The translations under genes and the position numbers were made by a program. The notes beneath the pieces were generated by a model. The model did no database searches and had not been told where the DNA came from. It saw nothing but the letters and a program-made list of their open reading frames with translations. Positions 41,727-51,011 of a stretch of 64,000 nt of DNA are shown here, in pieces (positions within the stretch are counted from its first letter, which is position 1; every line of letters starts with the position of its first letter). This DNA comes from Bog-375 sp049698695. GTDB taxonomy: Bacteria; Acidobacteriota; Terriglobia; Bryobacterales; Bryobacteraceae. The stretch is taken from NCBI GenBank assembly GCA_049698695.1, contig JBAVYH010000169.1, positions 27,058-91,057 on the forward strand, given 5' to 3'.

Positions 41727-41966
41727 ATGAATCATTGCGATTTCCATTATTCACACCTGCTGCCCAAGAAACCGGGCATTCTCCCGCTCGAGGAGACCAT
41801 GAAGAAGCAGTGCCGCCGCTGCGGCGCGGAATTCGTGACGCGGTCGCGCATACGGAAGCGCTGCGATGCATGCCAGACCGTCGTTTCAGCGGAGAAGCAG
41901 AAGAAAGCCAATGAGCGCTTGAAGGCCCGCCGCGCCGCCCGCCGGATGTGCCTGCTGGCCAGTTAG
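41727..41966 (+). CDS. Small zinc-ribbon-like protein
   Basis: 79 residues from ATG 41727, or 55 from ATG 41799 (GAGGAG just upstream of the latter, very close). The core MKKQCRRCGAEFVTRSRIRK followed by RCDACQ has two CxxC pairs and may bind zinc. The C-terminus is a basic helix (KKANERLKARRAARR). Looks like a nucleic-acid-binding small protein. Function unknown; which start is used is undecided. Confidence 0.5.
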   Translation: MNHCDFHYSHLLPKKPGILPLEETMKKQCRRCGAEFVTRSRIRKRCDACQTVVSAEKQKKANERLKARRAARRMCLLAS

Positions 41967-42161
41967 CGCCCGGCAGCAAATCAGCAAGCTCCATCGCCGG
42001 CAACAACTGCTCCCTCACAGTCGCGGCTCTGAACGCGTGTTGACGACTTGTCGGCAGCGTCGGCATTCGTGCCGACTGTCCCGAGCAATGGCAGGGTATC
42101 GCGCATCAAGGAAATATCGGGACGAATCTCGACACGGCAGGCAGGACTGCCCGCGCCACGG

Positions 42162-42641
42162 TCAGCGTTCTAAGGTGACGACGGCTTGTGCCTCGGCGGA
42201 TTTGCCTTCCCCCACCGGGCCCACCTTCTCGGCGGTCTTGAACTTGACCGAAACACGGTCCAGCTCCAGACCGAGCACGGAGGCCAGCCGCTTGCGAATG
42301 GCGTCGCGATAGTCTTTCAGCTTGGGGCGCTCCAGGATCACCGTCGAGTCCACATGGATAATGCGAAAGCCGGCGTCGTCCGCCATCTGCCGCGCGTGGC
42401 GGAGAAACACCAGGCTGTCGGCGCCTTTCCAGCGCGGATCGGAATCCGGGAAGTGCATGCCGATATCGCCCAGCGCCGCCGCGCCCAGGATGGCGTCGGT
42501 GATGGCATGGGCCAGCACGTCGGCGTCAGAGTGGCCCTCGAGCCCCATCTCGCTGGCAATCGTAACGCCGCCCAGGATCAGCGCGCGGCCGCCGGCAAGC
42601 CGGTGCACATCCCAGCCGAGTCCGGTGCGGATCTCGCTCAA
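42162..42641 (-). CDS. ispF: 2-C-methyl-D-erythritol 2,4-cyclodiphosphate synthase
   Basis: 159 residues. Zinc ligands D-x-H in GWDVHRL (residues 11 and 13) and H in LEGHSDADVLAHA. Family blocks LGDIGMHFPDSDPRW and TAEKVGPVGEGKSAEA are intact. It makes the cyclic diphosphate in the MEP isoprenoid pathway. It overlaps ispD by 4 bp, the standard arrangement. Confidence 0.97.
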   Translation of the reverse strand: MSEIRTGLGWDVHRLAGGRALILGGVTIASEMGLEGHSDADVLAHAITDAILGAAALGDIGMHFPDSDPRWKGADSLVFLRHARQMADDAGFRIIHVDSTVILERPKLKDYRDAIRKRLASVLGLELDRVSVKFKTAEKVGPVGEGKSAEAQAVVTLER

Positions 42642-43372
42642 CCGATCGCTTCCTTGGCGGCGTCTTCGTGCAGGAACAGGCGCGCCAGGTCCATGTCGGC
42701 GGGCCGGGTGATTTTGATGTTGCGGTCGCTGCCCAGCACCACCGTCACTTCCACGTCCAGCCGCTCCACCAGGCTCGATTCATCGGTGCCGATGAACCCG
42801 TCGCGATGCGCGGCTTCGTAAGCGCGCGCCAGCAGCTCATAGCGGAAAACCTGCGGCGTCTGCGCCAGTACTAGTTTGTCGCGCTGCAGGGTGGTGCGGA
42901 CGCGCGTCTTGCCGGTGCCGCGATTCACCTGCTTCACCGTATCCGACACCGGAAGGCCGACAATGGCAGCGCCGCTTTCCGCCGCTTCGTCAAAAACCCG
43001 GTGGATGATCTCGAGGTCGATGAACGGCCGCACCGCATCGTGCACGGCCACCAGGTCCGTCTCCGGGCCCAGCGAGCGCAGCGCGTTCTCGACCGATTGC
43101 TGGCGGCTGTTGCCACCTTCCACCACGCGCAGTTTGCGGCCGTTCAGCTCGCCGGCCAGCATGGCGCCAACCCACTCCATGTCTTCCGCGCGCACGGCCA
43201 CTACCAGTTCGTTGACGCGGTCGGAGGCGGCGAACTTGCGCACCGTGTGCAGCAGGATGGGCGAACCTTCCAGCAGCATGAACTGCTTGCGGCTGGTGCC
43301 GGTCTTTTCGGCCGCACCCTTGCCCATGCGCGTGCCAAGCCCTGCCGCGGGCAATATGACGGCGACTCTCAT
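42638..43372 (-). CDS. ispD: 2-C-methyl-D-erythritol 4-phosphate cytidylyltransferase
   Basis: 244 residues. CTP-binding start VILPAAGLGTRMG followed by RKQFMLLEGSPIL, VVEGGNSRQQSVENAL, VAVHDAVRPFI and GFIGTDESSLVERL. Third step of the MEP pathway. Starts 5 bp after the yacL-like gene and overlaps ispF, so the three form an operon as in Bacillus (yacL-ispD-ispF). Confidence 0.97.
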   Translation of the reverse strand: MRVAVILPAAGLGTRMGKGAAEKTGTSRKQFMLLEGSPILLHTVRKFAASDRVNELVVAVRAEDMEWVGAMLAGELNGRKLRVVEGGNSRQQSVENALRSLGPETDLVAVHDAVRPFIDLEIIHRVFDEAAESGAAIVGLPVSDTVKQVNRGTGKTRVRTTLQRDKLVLAQTPQVFRYELLARAYEAAHRDGFIGTDESSLVERLDVEVTVVLGSDRNIKITRPADMDLARLFLHEDAAKEAIG

Positions 43373-43377
43373 GTGCT

Positions 43378-44460
43378 CTACGATTCTATCGTGGTTTTCT
43401 CGGCCGCGACGCCGGCTACCGGTTGCGGTTCGCCCTTCTTAACGGCCCGGTCGTGCCCCGCGGCGCCGGTGCCGTGCTGCCGCTCATCGTACTTGCCGAA
43501 GATCATCTTCCCGGCCGTGGTCTGCAACACGCTGGTCACGGTGATGTCGATGGTCTTCGAGATCAGCCGCTTGGCGTTGTCCACCACCACCATGGTGCCG
43601 TCGTCGAGGTACGCCACGCCCTGGTTGTATTCCTTGCCTTCTTTCAGAATGAAGACCCGCATGGTCTCGCCGGGCAGCACGATCGGTTTCAGCGAATTCG
43701 CCAGCTCGTTGATGTTCAGCACTGCCACGCCGTGCAGTTGGGCCACTTTGTTGAGGTTGAAATCGTTGGTGACCACCTTGCAGTCGTAGATCTTGGCGAG
43801 TTCAATCAGCTTCATATCCACGTCGCGCACGTGCGGGAAATCCTCTTCCACAATCTGCACCGTCAGGTGCGTCATCTTCTGGATGCGCTGCAGGATGTCC
43901 AGGCCGCGGCGGCCACGGTTGCGCTTCATGGAATCGGCCGAATCCGCCACCAGTTGCAATTCCCGCAGCACGAACTGCGGAATCACCAGCACGCCGTCGA
44001 GGAAGCCGGTTTCGGCGATGTCGGCGATGCGGCCGTCGATGATCACGCTGGTGTCGAGAATCTTGAACGACTTCTGCGAGCCCTTCTCTCCGCCGAAGAC
44101 GCCGCCCAACGCCGCCAGGTTGAGCATATCGCCCTTCTTGGCGCCCACCACCAGCCCCACGTAGGTCATCCATAGCAGCAGGCAGACCGGCAGAAAGGGC
44201 TGGCCGGGCAGAGCCTTCCCCAGCACCAGCGACATCAGGAACGCGCCCGCAATCCCCAGCACCGAGCCGAATGCGGCCCCAATCAGGCGAGTGAGGCTGA
44301 CTCTTTCCAGGCGGATTTCGAAATAAATGATGCCGCCGCCCAGCACCAGGCCGCCCAAAGCCGAAACCCACGGCGAAACCAGAGCCGGATGAAGGAGAAA
44401 AGCGGAGAGGGAGAGAATCAGAATGAAAAATGCACGAACGAAAATAAGGTCGAGCACCAT
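43378..44460 (-). CDS. YacL-like membrane protein with PIN and TRAM domains
   Basis: 360 residues. About four membrane helices in the first 110 residues, then a PIN-type nuclease domain (LDTSVIIDGRIADIAETGFLDG, VVTNDFNLNKVA; Asp residues form the metal site) and a TRAM domain (LPGETMRVFILKEGKEYNQGVAYLDDGTMVVV). Ends in a basic/polar tail. First gene of the yacL-ispD-ispF operon; RBS AAAGGGGG is next to the ATG. Possibly a membrane-bound RNase. Confidence 0.9.
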   Translation of the reverse strand: MVLDLIFVRAFFILILSLSAFLLHPALVSPWVSALGGLVLGGGIIYFEIRLERVSLTRLIGAAFGSVLGIAGAFLMSLVLGKALPGQPFLPVCLLLWMTYVGLVVGAKKGDMLNLAALGGVFGGEKGSQKSFKILDTSVIIDGRIADIAETGFLDGVLVIPQFVLRELQLVADSADSMKRNRGRRGLDILQRIQKMTHLTVQIVEEDFPHVRDVDMKLIELAKIYDCKVVTNDFNLNKVAQLHGVAVLNINELANSLKPIVLPGETMRVFILKEGKEYNQGVAYLDDGTMVVVDNAKRLISKTIDITVTSVLQTTAGKMIFGKYDERQHGTGAAGHDRAVKKGEPQPVAGVAAEKTTIES

Positions 44461-44553
44461 GACACCCCCTTTAGGGCCAGCCTATAACTCCGGCGGGGAC
44501 CCCGAAAATCCGGTGTCCGAACCGTATGAACTGCGAGTATTATGCCGCCAAAA

Positions 44554-44562
44554 GTATAGCAC
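44554..44562 (-). promoter_or_regulatory. Extended -10 candidate upstream of the yacL-like gene
   Basis: TGCTATACT on the minus strand (TGnTATAAT type) 92 bp upstream of the start at 44460. No good -35 is seen. Confidence 0.35.
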
Positions 44563-44622
44563 CTATAGGCGTTCGCGGTTATTGGGTTGAAGCCGCGATC
44601 CCTCCCGGCTACGCAACTTTCA

Positions 44623-45138
44623 TCAGGCTTCGGGGCAACCTTTCCAAGGCGTAAAGCGCGGAATCCACCTGGGGACTTCGGCGCAGAAAGACTGGTACTC
44701 GGACGGGTAACTTCGCCTAAGCGCCGGTTCTTCGTAGAGCAGCACAAACAGGTGAGACAGCAGCCAGACAAAACCGCCGTATGCAAGCAGGATGACGCTA
44801 CCGAAAAGCAGGCCTTGACCGAAAATCGTGACTACAACCGCCACGTACATGGGGTTTCGGACATAGCGGTACAGTCCGGTGACGACCAGGTGGCGGGTCG
44901 GAAAGACAGGCGCCGGCGTACCCAGGCCGTGCAGGGCAAATCGGACAAAAGAGTCCAGCAGGCCAACGATACCCGGCACGATCAGCATGCCCCCAACCCA
45001 ACGGAGAATCGGCGTGCCGAAGAAAGGCGCCTCGACGCGCCAATGCGAGATCCACCATGGCGCCAAGCCGGCGACAAAGCCGGGGGCGATGACCAGGAAG
45101 ATTGCAGAGCCGGCGATGGCCAACACCTTCCTCGTCAT
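44623..45138 (-). CDS. Isoprenylcysteine-methyltransferase-like membrane methyltransferase
   Basis: 171 residues from ATG 45138. About four membrane helices and the PEMT/ICMT motif GLYRYVRNPMYVAVVV plus the C-terminal YEEPALRRSYPSEYQSFC and RWIPRFTPW. SAM-dependent methylation of a lipid or thiol is expected. The bacterial substrates of this group are usually unknown. Same strand as the GH20 gene, 82 bp after its stop. Confidence 0.78.
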   Translation of the reverse strand: MTRKVLAIAGSAIFLVIAPGFVAGLAPWWISHWRVEAPFFGTPILRWVGGMLIVPGIVGLLDSFVRFALHGLGTPAPVFPTRHLVVTGLYRYVRNPMYVAVVVTIFGQGLLFGSVILLAYGGFVWLLSHLFVLLYEEPALRRSYPSEYQSFCAEVPRWIPRFTPWKGCPEA

Positions 45139-45220
45139 GTCCACATGGGAGCAGGGCGCACGGCCGCGCGCAACCGGGCGGCGGCGGCGCCAACCCGCGC
45201 CGTCACCACTGCGGAACTGG

Positions 45221-47248
45221 CTATTTCGTCGCGCGCGCGGCCGCGTCCAACAGAATCTTGACGGGCCGCACGGCCGCCAGGCGCAGATCGGCATCAGGCT
45301 CCGACATGCGCTTGAGTTCGGCCTGCTGGGCCGCCAGCCAGTCGGGCGGCGGCGCTTGGCCCGCGGTTGCGAGATCGAGCAGTTTCAGCCCCAGCGCGCC
45401 CAGAGCCGACAGATCTTTCGAAATCTGCTTCAGTTCCTCCAGCAGCACATTGGCGTCGGCCAGCGGCTGAAAATCACGGTCGTTGGCCGCCCAGCGGCTG
45501 AATTGGACGCGCAAGGCCGTCACATCGGCCCCGGCGGCAGCCGGGTTTGCCGCCACCCGGACAGCCGCCAATTCGAGCGCGCTCACGCTTTCGCTTTCCG
45601 GGCGGGCCGCGTCCACCATCCGGTTGAGCGGCGTCTGAGTGGTATTGCGATGGGCCTGCCGCGGTCCTAGCCCCAAGGCTTCGCAGGCATCGGCCAGCAC
45701 GCGTACCGGCGGCGCAGGCTGGTTGCCGCTCAGCCGGTCGAGCATCGGCGCGTAGTCGGACCGGTGCTCGATGCCCGTCCACTCCAGCTTCCGGCTGACC
45801 ACTTCCAGGCGCTGGTACATCGAGTTCACATCGGTCACGTCCTGCGCGGACCAGAACCGCTCGGCAATAGCCGCCAGCCGCGGCCAGATGCGCGAATCCA
45901 CCGTCTCCGGGCTCACCAACTCGGACCACATGCACGCCTCGCCGCCCAAAATGCGACGCGCCTGTTCCGCCGTTAACTGGGCCGCGTCGCCGGCCAGCGG
46001 ATCGATGCCGTAGTGATAGCTCGCCGGGCGCAGGTGATCGAGGTAATATCCCCACGACAAAATACCCCGATATCCCTGCTTCACCGACTCGACCAACGAC
46101 CCCCGCCCGCGCCAGGTCTCGATCACCGTGCCGGAGCCTAATCCCGGTTGCAGAATCTCGTCCCAGCCGACCATGGTTTTGCCATGCCGCGCCAGAATCC
46201 GCCGAATGCGCTGGCTGAAATACAACTGGATGTGGCGCGTGTCCTGGAACCGGTGCTGCCGGGCAAATGCCTGAACGCGCGCCGACCGGCTCCACTGCTT
46301 GCCGTTGACCTCGTCGCCGCCCACGTGGAAGAAAGGATCGGGGAACAGCGCCGCCATTTCGCCGATGAAGCCGTCCAGGAAGCGGTAGGTTTCCTCGCGG
46401 CTCGGGTCCATCACCGGATCGAACGTGCCGAAGTCTCCGCCGATTTCGTATGGGCCCGGCCCGCTCGCCAGTTGCGGATAGCCGGGAAACCAGCTCACCG
46501 TGTGGCCCGGCATGTCAAACTCCGGTACCACCCGTATCCCGCGCTCGCGCGCGTAAGCCACCACGGCGCGGATTTCGGCCTGCGTGTAGTAATGGCCGCC
46601 GGAACCGAACTGTTGCAAACGCGGATACCGCCTGCTCTCCACGCGAAAGCCCTGGTCGTCGGAGAGGTGCCAGTGGAAGACATTCAGCTTCACCGCCGCC
46701 ATCGCGTCCAGGTTGCGCTTCACAACCTCTACCGGCATCCAATGGCGCGAGACGTCCAGCATCAGGCCGCGCCAGGGGAAACGCGGGCGGTCGTCGATGC
46801 GCACCGCCGGCGCCTCGAAGCCGCCGGCGCCGGGTTCGACTAGCTGCGCGAAGGTCTCCAGGCCATGCATGGCGCCATCCACGGTGGCGCTCTTCAGCAC
46901 CGCCCCTTGGGGCGTCACCTCCAACTGGTAAGATTCATCCTCGCCCAAGGTTGGATACGCCGGGCCGCGAGCCGCGCACTCCACGCGCAGAGTGGCGCGC
47001 CCGCCGGCCGCCGGTTTGCCGCGCGGAATGGCCATGCCGGTTTGGCGCGAGAGACGCGCCACCAGCCGGTTCAACGCGCCCTCCAGGCGGGCGTCGGCCA
47101 GCCCCGCGGTTACGGTGAACGTCTGGTCGATCGCCAGCGCGCCCTCGCCGGCTTCCATCTTCAGCGGCATAGGCATCAGCGCCGGAGGCTCGGTCGGTGC
47201 GGCAAAGCCCGCAATGGCGATGGTGGTCATCAGGAGTAGTCGGAGCAT
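45221..47248 (-). CDS. Secreted beta-N-acetylhexosaminidase, GH20
   Basis: 675 residues. Signal peptide 1-16. N-terminal GH20b domain up to about 140, then the catalytic barrel (PRFPWRGLMLDVSRHWMPV, HWHLSDDQGFRVESRRYPRLQ). The catalytic pair is D312-E313 (FHVGGDEVNG). Releases terminal N-acetylglucosamine or galactosamine, for chitin or peptidoglycan/glycan turnover. The last 180 residues add a helical extension. Stand-alone gene. Confidence 0.92.
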   Translation of the reverse strand: MLRLLLMTTIAIAGFAAPTEPPALMPMPLKMEAGEGALAIDQTFTVTAGLADARLEGALNRLVARLSRQTGMAIPRGKPAAGGRATLRVECAARGPAYPTLGEDESYQLEVTPQGAVLKSATVDGAMHGLETFAQLVEPGAGGFEAPAVRIDDRPRFPWRGLMLDVSRHWMPVEVVKRNLDAMAAVKLNVFHWHLSDDQGFRVESRRYPRLQQFGSGGHYYTQAEIRAVVAYARERGIRVVPEFDMPGHTVSWFPGYPQLASGPGPYEIGGDFGTFDPVMDPSREETYRFLDGFIGEMAALFPDPFFHVGGDEVNGKQWSRSARVQAFARQHRFQDTRHIQLYFSQRIRRILARHGKTMVGWDEILQPGLGSGTVIETWRGRGSLVESVKQGYRGILSWGYYLDHLRPASYHYGIDPLAGDAAQLTAEQARRILGGEACMWSELVSPETVDSRIWPRLAAIAERFWSAQDVTDVNSMYQRLEVVSRKLEWTGIEHRSDYAPMLDRLSGNQPAPPVRVLADACEALGLGPRQAHRNTTQTPLNRMVDAARPESESVSALELAAVRVAANPAAAGADVTALRVQFSRWAANDRDFQPLADANVLLEELKQISKDLSALGALGLKLLDLATAGQAPPPDWLAAQQAELKRMSEPDADLRLAAVRPVKILLDAAARATK

Positions 47249-47341
47249 CCTCTATACTCCAACACTGTAATGGGCAGGCGGGCAAGTGGCGGGTGCCCGG
47301 GCATCGGCTCAAATGCGAGCGGGCGGTCCGGTCTTTCGGCG

Positions 47342-47692
47342 CTAGAGGCTGAGGCTGATTCCAAGCGCCCGATCCACCTTTTCCATAGTGGCTTTCGAGA
47401 GATGACCAAGGGTTCGCACGAACCGCTTCTCATCCACGCTGCGAATCAGGTTGCACTGCACTACGCTGTCCTTCGACAGACCACCCTCGCCCTTGGGCAC
47501 CGGAACATCGACCGGGTACCGTCTGGGCACATTTTCAGCGCCCGTTATAATGGCGACGATCGACACCGGGGAATACCAGTTTCCGATGTCGTTTTGAATC
47601 ACGACACAGGGCCTCGTTTTGTTCGGTTCGCTGCCGATGGCGGGATCCAGGTTTACTTCCAAAACCATGCCCCGTGTACACGTGCCAGGCAT
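47342..47692 (-). CDS. mazF: MazF/PemK-type endoribonuclease toxin
   Basis: 116 residues. RGMVLEVNLDPAIGSEPNKTRPCVVIQND, then SVVQCNLIRSVDEKRF and LGHLSKATMEKVDRALG, which is the full CcdB/MazF barrel. It cleaves mRNA at specific short sequences unless held by the antitoxin. Its ATG overlaps the antitoxin stop (TGATG), so the pair is coupled. Confidence 0.9.
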   Translation of the reverse strand: MPGTCTRGMVLEVNLDPAIGSEPNKTRPCVVIQNDIGNWYSPVSIVAIITGAENVPRRYPVDVPVPKGEGGLSKDSVVQCNLIRSVDEKRFVRTLGHLSKATMEKVDRALGISLSL

Positions 47693-47982
47693 CAGGCAAC
47701 GTCGGAATCGACGTACGCGAATTCTTCGCTGCCCTGACGCGCCTGCGCCGCGTTTGCCGTGTAACCTTCTGCCAGGGCCTGCTCCAGCTTGGCCTTTTGC
47801 AGGGACTCCAGAAGCTGTTCCACAGCCATCCGGATCAGCTCACTGCGGTTCGTCTCCAGCTCAGCGACGACGCGGTCAGCGCGGGTTAAGAGGGGTGTGG
47901 GGAAATCCACGACGACCCTCTTCACGGCAGAAGTAGCAGGCAACGCGTTTGTCCTTTTCTCCTTTGACTTGGTAGTTCTCAT
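47692..47982 (-). CDS. Ribbon-helix-helix antitoxin of the MazF toxin
   Basis: 96 residues from ATG 47982 (MRTTKSKEKR). RHH DNA-binding domain KRVVVDFPTPLLTRADRVVAELETNRSELIRMAVEQLLE, then a disordered acidic C-terminal tail that should bind and block the toxin. The upstream frame is open to 48036, but the first 18 codons look non-coding. The AT-rich region upstream should hold its autoregulated promoter. Confidence 0.83.
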   Translation of the reverse strand: MRTTKSKEKRTNALPATSAVKRVVVDFPTPLLTRADRVVAELETNRSELIRMAVEQLLESLQKAKLEQALAEGYTANAAQARQGSEEFAYVDSDVA

Positions 47983-48341
47983 GGTAGTCGCCAGTGCACC
48001 AAAAGTAAATACGCATTGTGTCAGTTTTTGTGCCAATAGTACTGCTATTTGGATCGCACTTTCAATGCCACGGTTTCAATTTTCGTAAACAAAAGAAACA
48101 TAAGCCTGTTACAGATCTTATCGGGCGAGGGCGAACTTTCCGAGCGGCAAATATTTGACACCAACCGCGCGGAATTGGCACTGAGAGATCTTGGCGAGCG
48201 AGCAGCTCTTTTTCGATTTCATAATAGTCCGCAAGCCAGACCAGGGAACGGAACGGCTGACGCCAAGCGATTGAAAATGAGCGGCAAACATTTTGCGGCG
48301 ACCGGTGATTGTGCGTGTAGCGGCCGGAAAAGGGGGTGAAC
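47983..48341. other. AT-rich 359-bp intergenic region
   Basis: Clearly lower in GC than its surroundings. No gene recognised. It holds the promoters of the toxin-antitoxin pair (minus) and of ugd (plus). Confidence 0.5.
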
Positions 48342-48350
48342 TGTTATACT
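48342..48350 (+). promoter_or_regulatory. Extended -10 candidate of ugd
   Basis: TGTTATACT matches TGnTATAAT at 8 of 9 positions. The -10 hexamer ends 11 bp before the ATG at 48362, so the transcript would start about 5 bp before it. No clear -35. Confidence 0.45.
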
Positions 48351-48361
48351 CAGACAGGTTT

Positions 48362-49798
48362 ATGCGGGTAACTGTAATTGGAACCGGTTATGTGGGAACG
48401 GTGACGGGCGCCTGTCTGGCGTACCTGGGGCATCGCGTAACTTGCGTCGATACCGACGAGCGCAAGATTGCCAAGCTGCAACGCGGCGAGTCGCCCATCT
48501 ACGAACCGCTGCTCCAGGAGATTCTGGAGATGGCGGCGCAGCGCGGCGGCATCGATTTCCGCACGTCGCTCGAGGGAGCCGCCGCGGAAAGCGACGTCAT
48601 TTTCATCGCCGTGGGCACGCCGCCGCTGCCCTCGGGCGAGGCCAACCTGGAATACCTGGAGGCCGCCGCGCGCGGCGTGGGCGCGGCCTTGGACAGCTCG
48701 CGCTTTCGCGTGGTGGTGAACAAGTCGACCGTGCCGGTGGGCAGCGCCAACCTGGTGGAGACGCTGGTGCGGGAAGGGATGGCAGAGGCGCCCGCCGGCG
48801 AGCGCCGGGGCATTCGGTTCGGCGTGGCCAGCAACCCCGAGTTCCTGCGCGAGGGCTCGGCGATTGCCGACTCGCTCTATCCGGACCGCATCGTGGTGGG
48901 CTCGGGCGACGAGCGCGTGATCGAGATCATGCGCGACCTGTATCGGCCGCTGGTGACGCAGACGTTCGAACCGCCGCCCGGGCTGCCGCGGCCGGCCTCG
49001 TTGGGGCAGGTTCCGCTGCTGGTCACCTCACTGACCGGCGCGGAGATGATCAAGTACGCGGCCAACGCGTTTCTCACCGTGAAGATCGGTTACGCCAACG
49101 AGATCGCCAACATTTGTGAGCGGGTGGGCGCGGAAGCCACGGAGGTGATGGCGGGCATCGGCCTGGATTCGCGCATCGGCGCCCGGTTTTTGAATCCCGG
49201 CGTCGGTTGGGGCGGCAGTTGCTTTGGCAAGGACGTCAACGCGCTGATGCACACCGCGCGCGAGTACGGCTACCAGGCGCGCCTGCTGGAGGCTTCGCTT
49301 GAAGTGAACGTCGCGCAGCGGAATACGGTGATTCAGAAGCTGCAGGAGAAGCTGTTCATCCTGAAGGGGCGGACGATCGGCTTGCTGGGCCTGGCCTTCA
49401 AGCCGGACACGGACGACCTGCGCGATGCGCCCGCATTGCACATCGCCGATCGGCTGCTGCAGATGGGCGCGCGAGTGAAAGCCTATGACCCGGTGGCGGC
49501 GCAGGCTTGCCGCGCGCAGCACCCGGAGCTGCGGATTCGCTACTGCGAATCGGCCGCAGAACTGGCCGAGGATGCGGATGCGCTGGTGCTGGTCACGGAG
49601 TGGAACGAATTCCGCGGGCTGGACCTGGCGGACCTGGCTCACCGGATGGTTTCGCCCATTCTGGTAGACGGCCGCAACCTGTATGCGCCGGAGGCCGCGG
49701 CTGCCGCGGGCTTCGATTACATCGGCATCGGCCGCGGCGCGCGGCCGCGGGCCGCGCAGCAGGACGCCATCGCGGCCGCAACGCGGATTCGCCGCTGA
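48362..49798 (+). CDS. ugd: UDP-glucose 6-dehydrogenase
   Basis: 478 residues from ATG 48362 (MRVTVIGTGYVGTVTGACLA). NAD-binding fold at the N-terminus, catalytic C287 in GWGGSCFGKD, and the C-terminal UDP-binding domain (GLAFKPDTDDLRDAPALHIADRLL). Makes UDP-glucuronate for capsule or LPS sugars. The loop PPPGLPRPASLGQVPLL at about 203-219 is longer than in E. coli, as in cyanobacterial enzymes. Complete. Confidence 0.95.
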   Translation: MRVTVIGTGYVGTVTGACLAYLGHRVTCVDTDERKIAKLQRGESPIYEPLLQEILEMAAQRGGIDFRTSLEGAAAESDVIFIAVGTPPLPSGEANLEYLEAAARGVGAALDSSRFRVVVNKSTVPVGSANLVETLVREGMAEAPAGERRGIRFGVASNPEFLREGSAIADSLYPDRIVVGSGDERVIEIMRDLYRPLVTQTFEPPPGLPRPASLGQVPLLVTSLTGAEMIKYAANAFLTVKIGYANEIANICERVGAEATEVMAGIGLDSRIGARFLNPGVGWGGSCFGKDVNALMHTAREYGYQARLLEASLEVNVAQRNTVIQKLQEKLFILKGRTIGLLGLAFKPDTDDLRDAPALHIADRLLQMGARVKAYDPVAAQACRAQHPELRIRYCESAAELAEDADALVLVTEWNEFRGLDLADLAHRMVSPILVDGRNLYAPEAAAAAGFDYIGIGRGARPRAAQQDAIAAATRIRR

Positions 49799-49839
49799 CG
49801 GATAGCGCGGCGCGGCGGGGCCTGCTACACTACCCATCG

Positions 49840-50130
49840 ATGCGCGTGTTGGGATGGTTGGTGGGGTTGTGCATCTGGGCCGATGTATTGCTTCCGCCGG
49901 GCCTGGCGATCTACGCGCTGCTGCGCTGGCGCGGCGGCTGGAGAATCGCCGCGGCCATGCCGCTATTGGTGGTGATCCCGGCTGCGGTATCGTTCTACCA
50001 ATCCCGGCGCGGCGGGGGGCCCGTGAGTTCTCTGTCGATATTGCTGTACGTGCTCCTGGCGCTGGCGCTGTGCAGCTATTCCGTGGTGGTGCTGATCCTC
50101 TACCTCAGGCGCAAGCCTCGGCCGTCGTGA
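49840..50130 (+). CDS. Small hydrophobic membrane protein, unknown
   Basis: 96 residues from ATG 49840. Three membrane helices (about 4-27, 33-52 and 62-88). No family recognised. Starts 41 bp after ugd and is likely cotranscribed with it; the short spacing is the main support. Confidence 0.5.
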   Translation: MRVLGWLVGLCIWADVLLPPGLAIYALLRWRGGWRIAAAMPLLVVIPAAVSFYQSRRGGGPVSSLSILLYVLLALALCSYSVVVLILYLRRKPRPS

Positions 50131-50170
50131 TCCGCCGCCACGGGGCGCTCCTCATGGCGCCGGCGGCACC

Positions 50171-50659
50171 CTATTTTTCCGAGAGCACCTGAACGAGGCC
50201 ATCCACTTCCTCGATTTTCACCAGGAAGCGCTTGCGCGCCTGCAGTTGGGAATCGGGCACCTCGAAACGGGCCGCGATCATGCGGTCGAGCGTGGTGCGC
50301 GGCGGCACGCGCTCCCGCACCATCAAACTCGGGTTGTACTTTTCGCCGAGCAGAGGCACACCGGCCATGAGGCGCTGCGCGTCCATCTCCGACGCCGTGG
50401 CGCCCTCAGCCTCGGCACCGCTCTGGCTTTCCAGCACCACGGTTACGCTGCGCACCTGGAAGGGATAATCCGACGGATTGGTAACGCGAAAATCGATCAC
50501 CGCGGCCGCGCTTTGGTCGTCGAGGGGCGCGGTGCGGACCTTGAGAATCGTGCCGGGCAACTCGATGTGCGCTCCGCGCTGCATGTAGACGACGCCCGCC
50601 ACGGCGATCGCGATGATGACGATGCCGATCGCAAATGTGACCAGAAGAGTTCGGGACAT
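50171..50659 (-). CDS. Membrane-anchored protein with Ig-like domain, unknown
   Basis: 162 residues from ATG 50659 (an ATG at 50695 adds 12). One N-terminal helix (about 4-25, LVTFAIGIVIIAIAVAGVVY), then a beta-sandwich-like domain (LKVRTAPLDDQSAAAVIDFRVTNPSDYPFQVRSVTVVLES) suggesting a LEA-14- or Ig-like fold outside the membrane. Function not recognised. Convergent with the small membrane protein gene after ugd. Confidence 0.55.
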   Translation of the reverse strand: MSRTLLVTFAIGIVIIAIAVAGVVYMQRGAHIELPGTILKVRTAPLDDQSAAAVIDFRVTNPSDYPFQVRSVTVVLESQSGAEAEGATASEMDAQRLMAGVPLLGEKYNPSLMVRERVPPRTTLDRMIAARFEVPDSQLQARKRFLVKIEEVDGLVQVLSEK

Positions 50660-50761
50660 AAGAGAGCCCGGCGGCCAGTTCGACTTGCCGGACATAGATA
50701 CGATTCTAGAATCTGAACGCCCGCGGCTTGTCCTGAGAGATTAAGAATGACCCGGGGGACT

Positions 50762-50837
50762 TGGTGGACGACGGGGGGCTCGAACCCCCGACCTCTGCAT
50801 TGCGAACGCAGCGCTCTCCCAACTGAGCTAGTCGCCC
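50762..50837 (-). tRNA. trnA: tRNA-Ala (anticodon CGC)
   Basis: Acceptor GGGCGAC/GTCGTCC with the G3:U70 identity pair, anticodon stem CTGCG/TGCAG with loop TTCGCAA giving CGC, T-loop GTTCGAGCC, encoded CCA at 50762-50764. Confidence 0.94.
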
Positions 50838-51011
50838 ACGGACCTAGCCGCCATTGAATATGATACCAAATCGTCCGCGGCACGATGCGCAGTGCCGGGC
50901 AAACGGCGCGGGCGACATGAAAATGGTGGCGTCTTGTATTCCGAGGAAATCCGCTGGTATCTGAGCGTATAGTTACCCAAGGCGGCGCCAGCCCGAAGGG
51001 CGAAAGACAAT

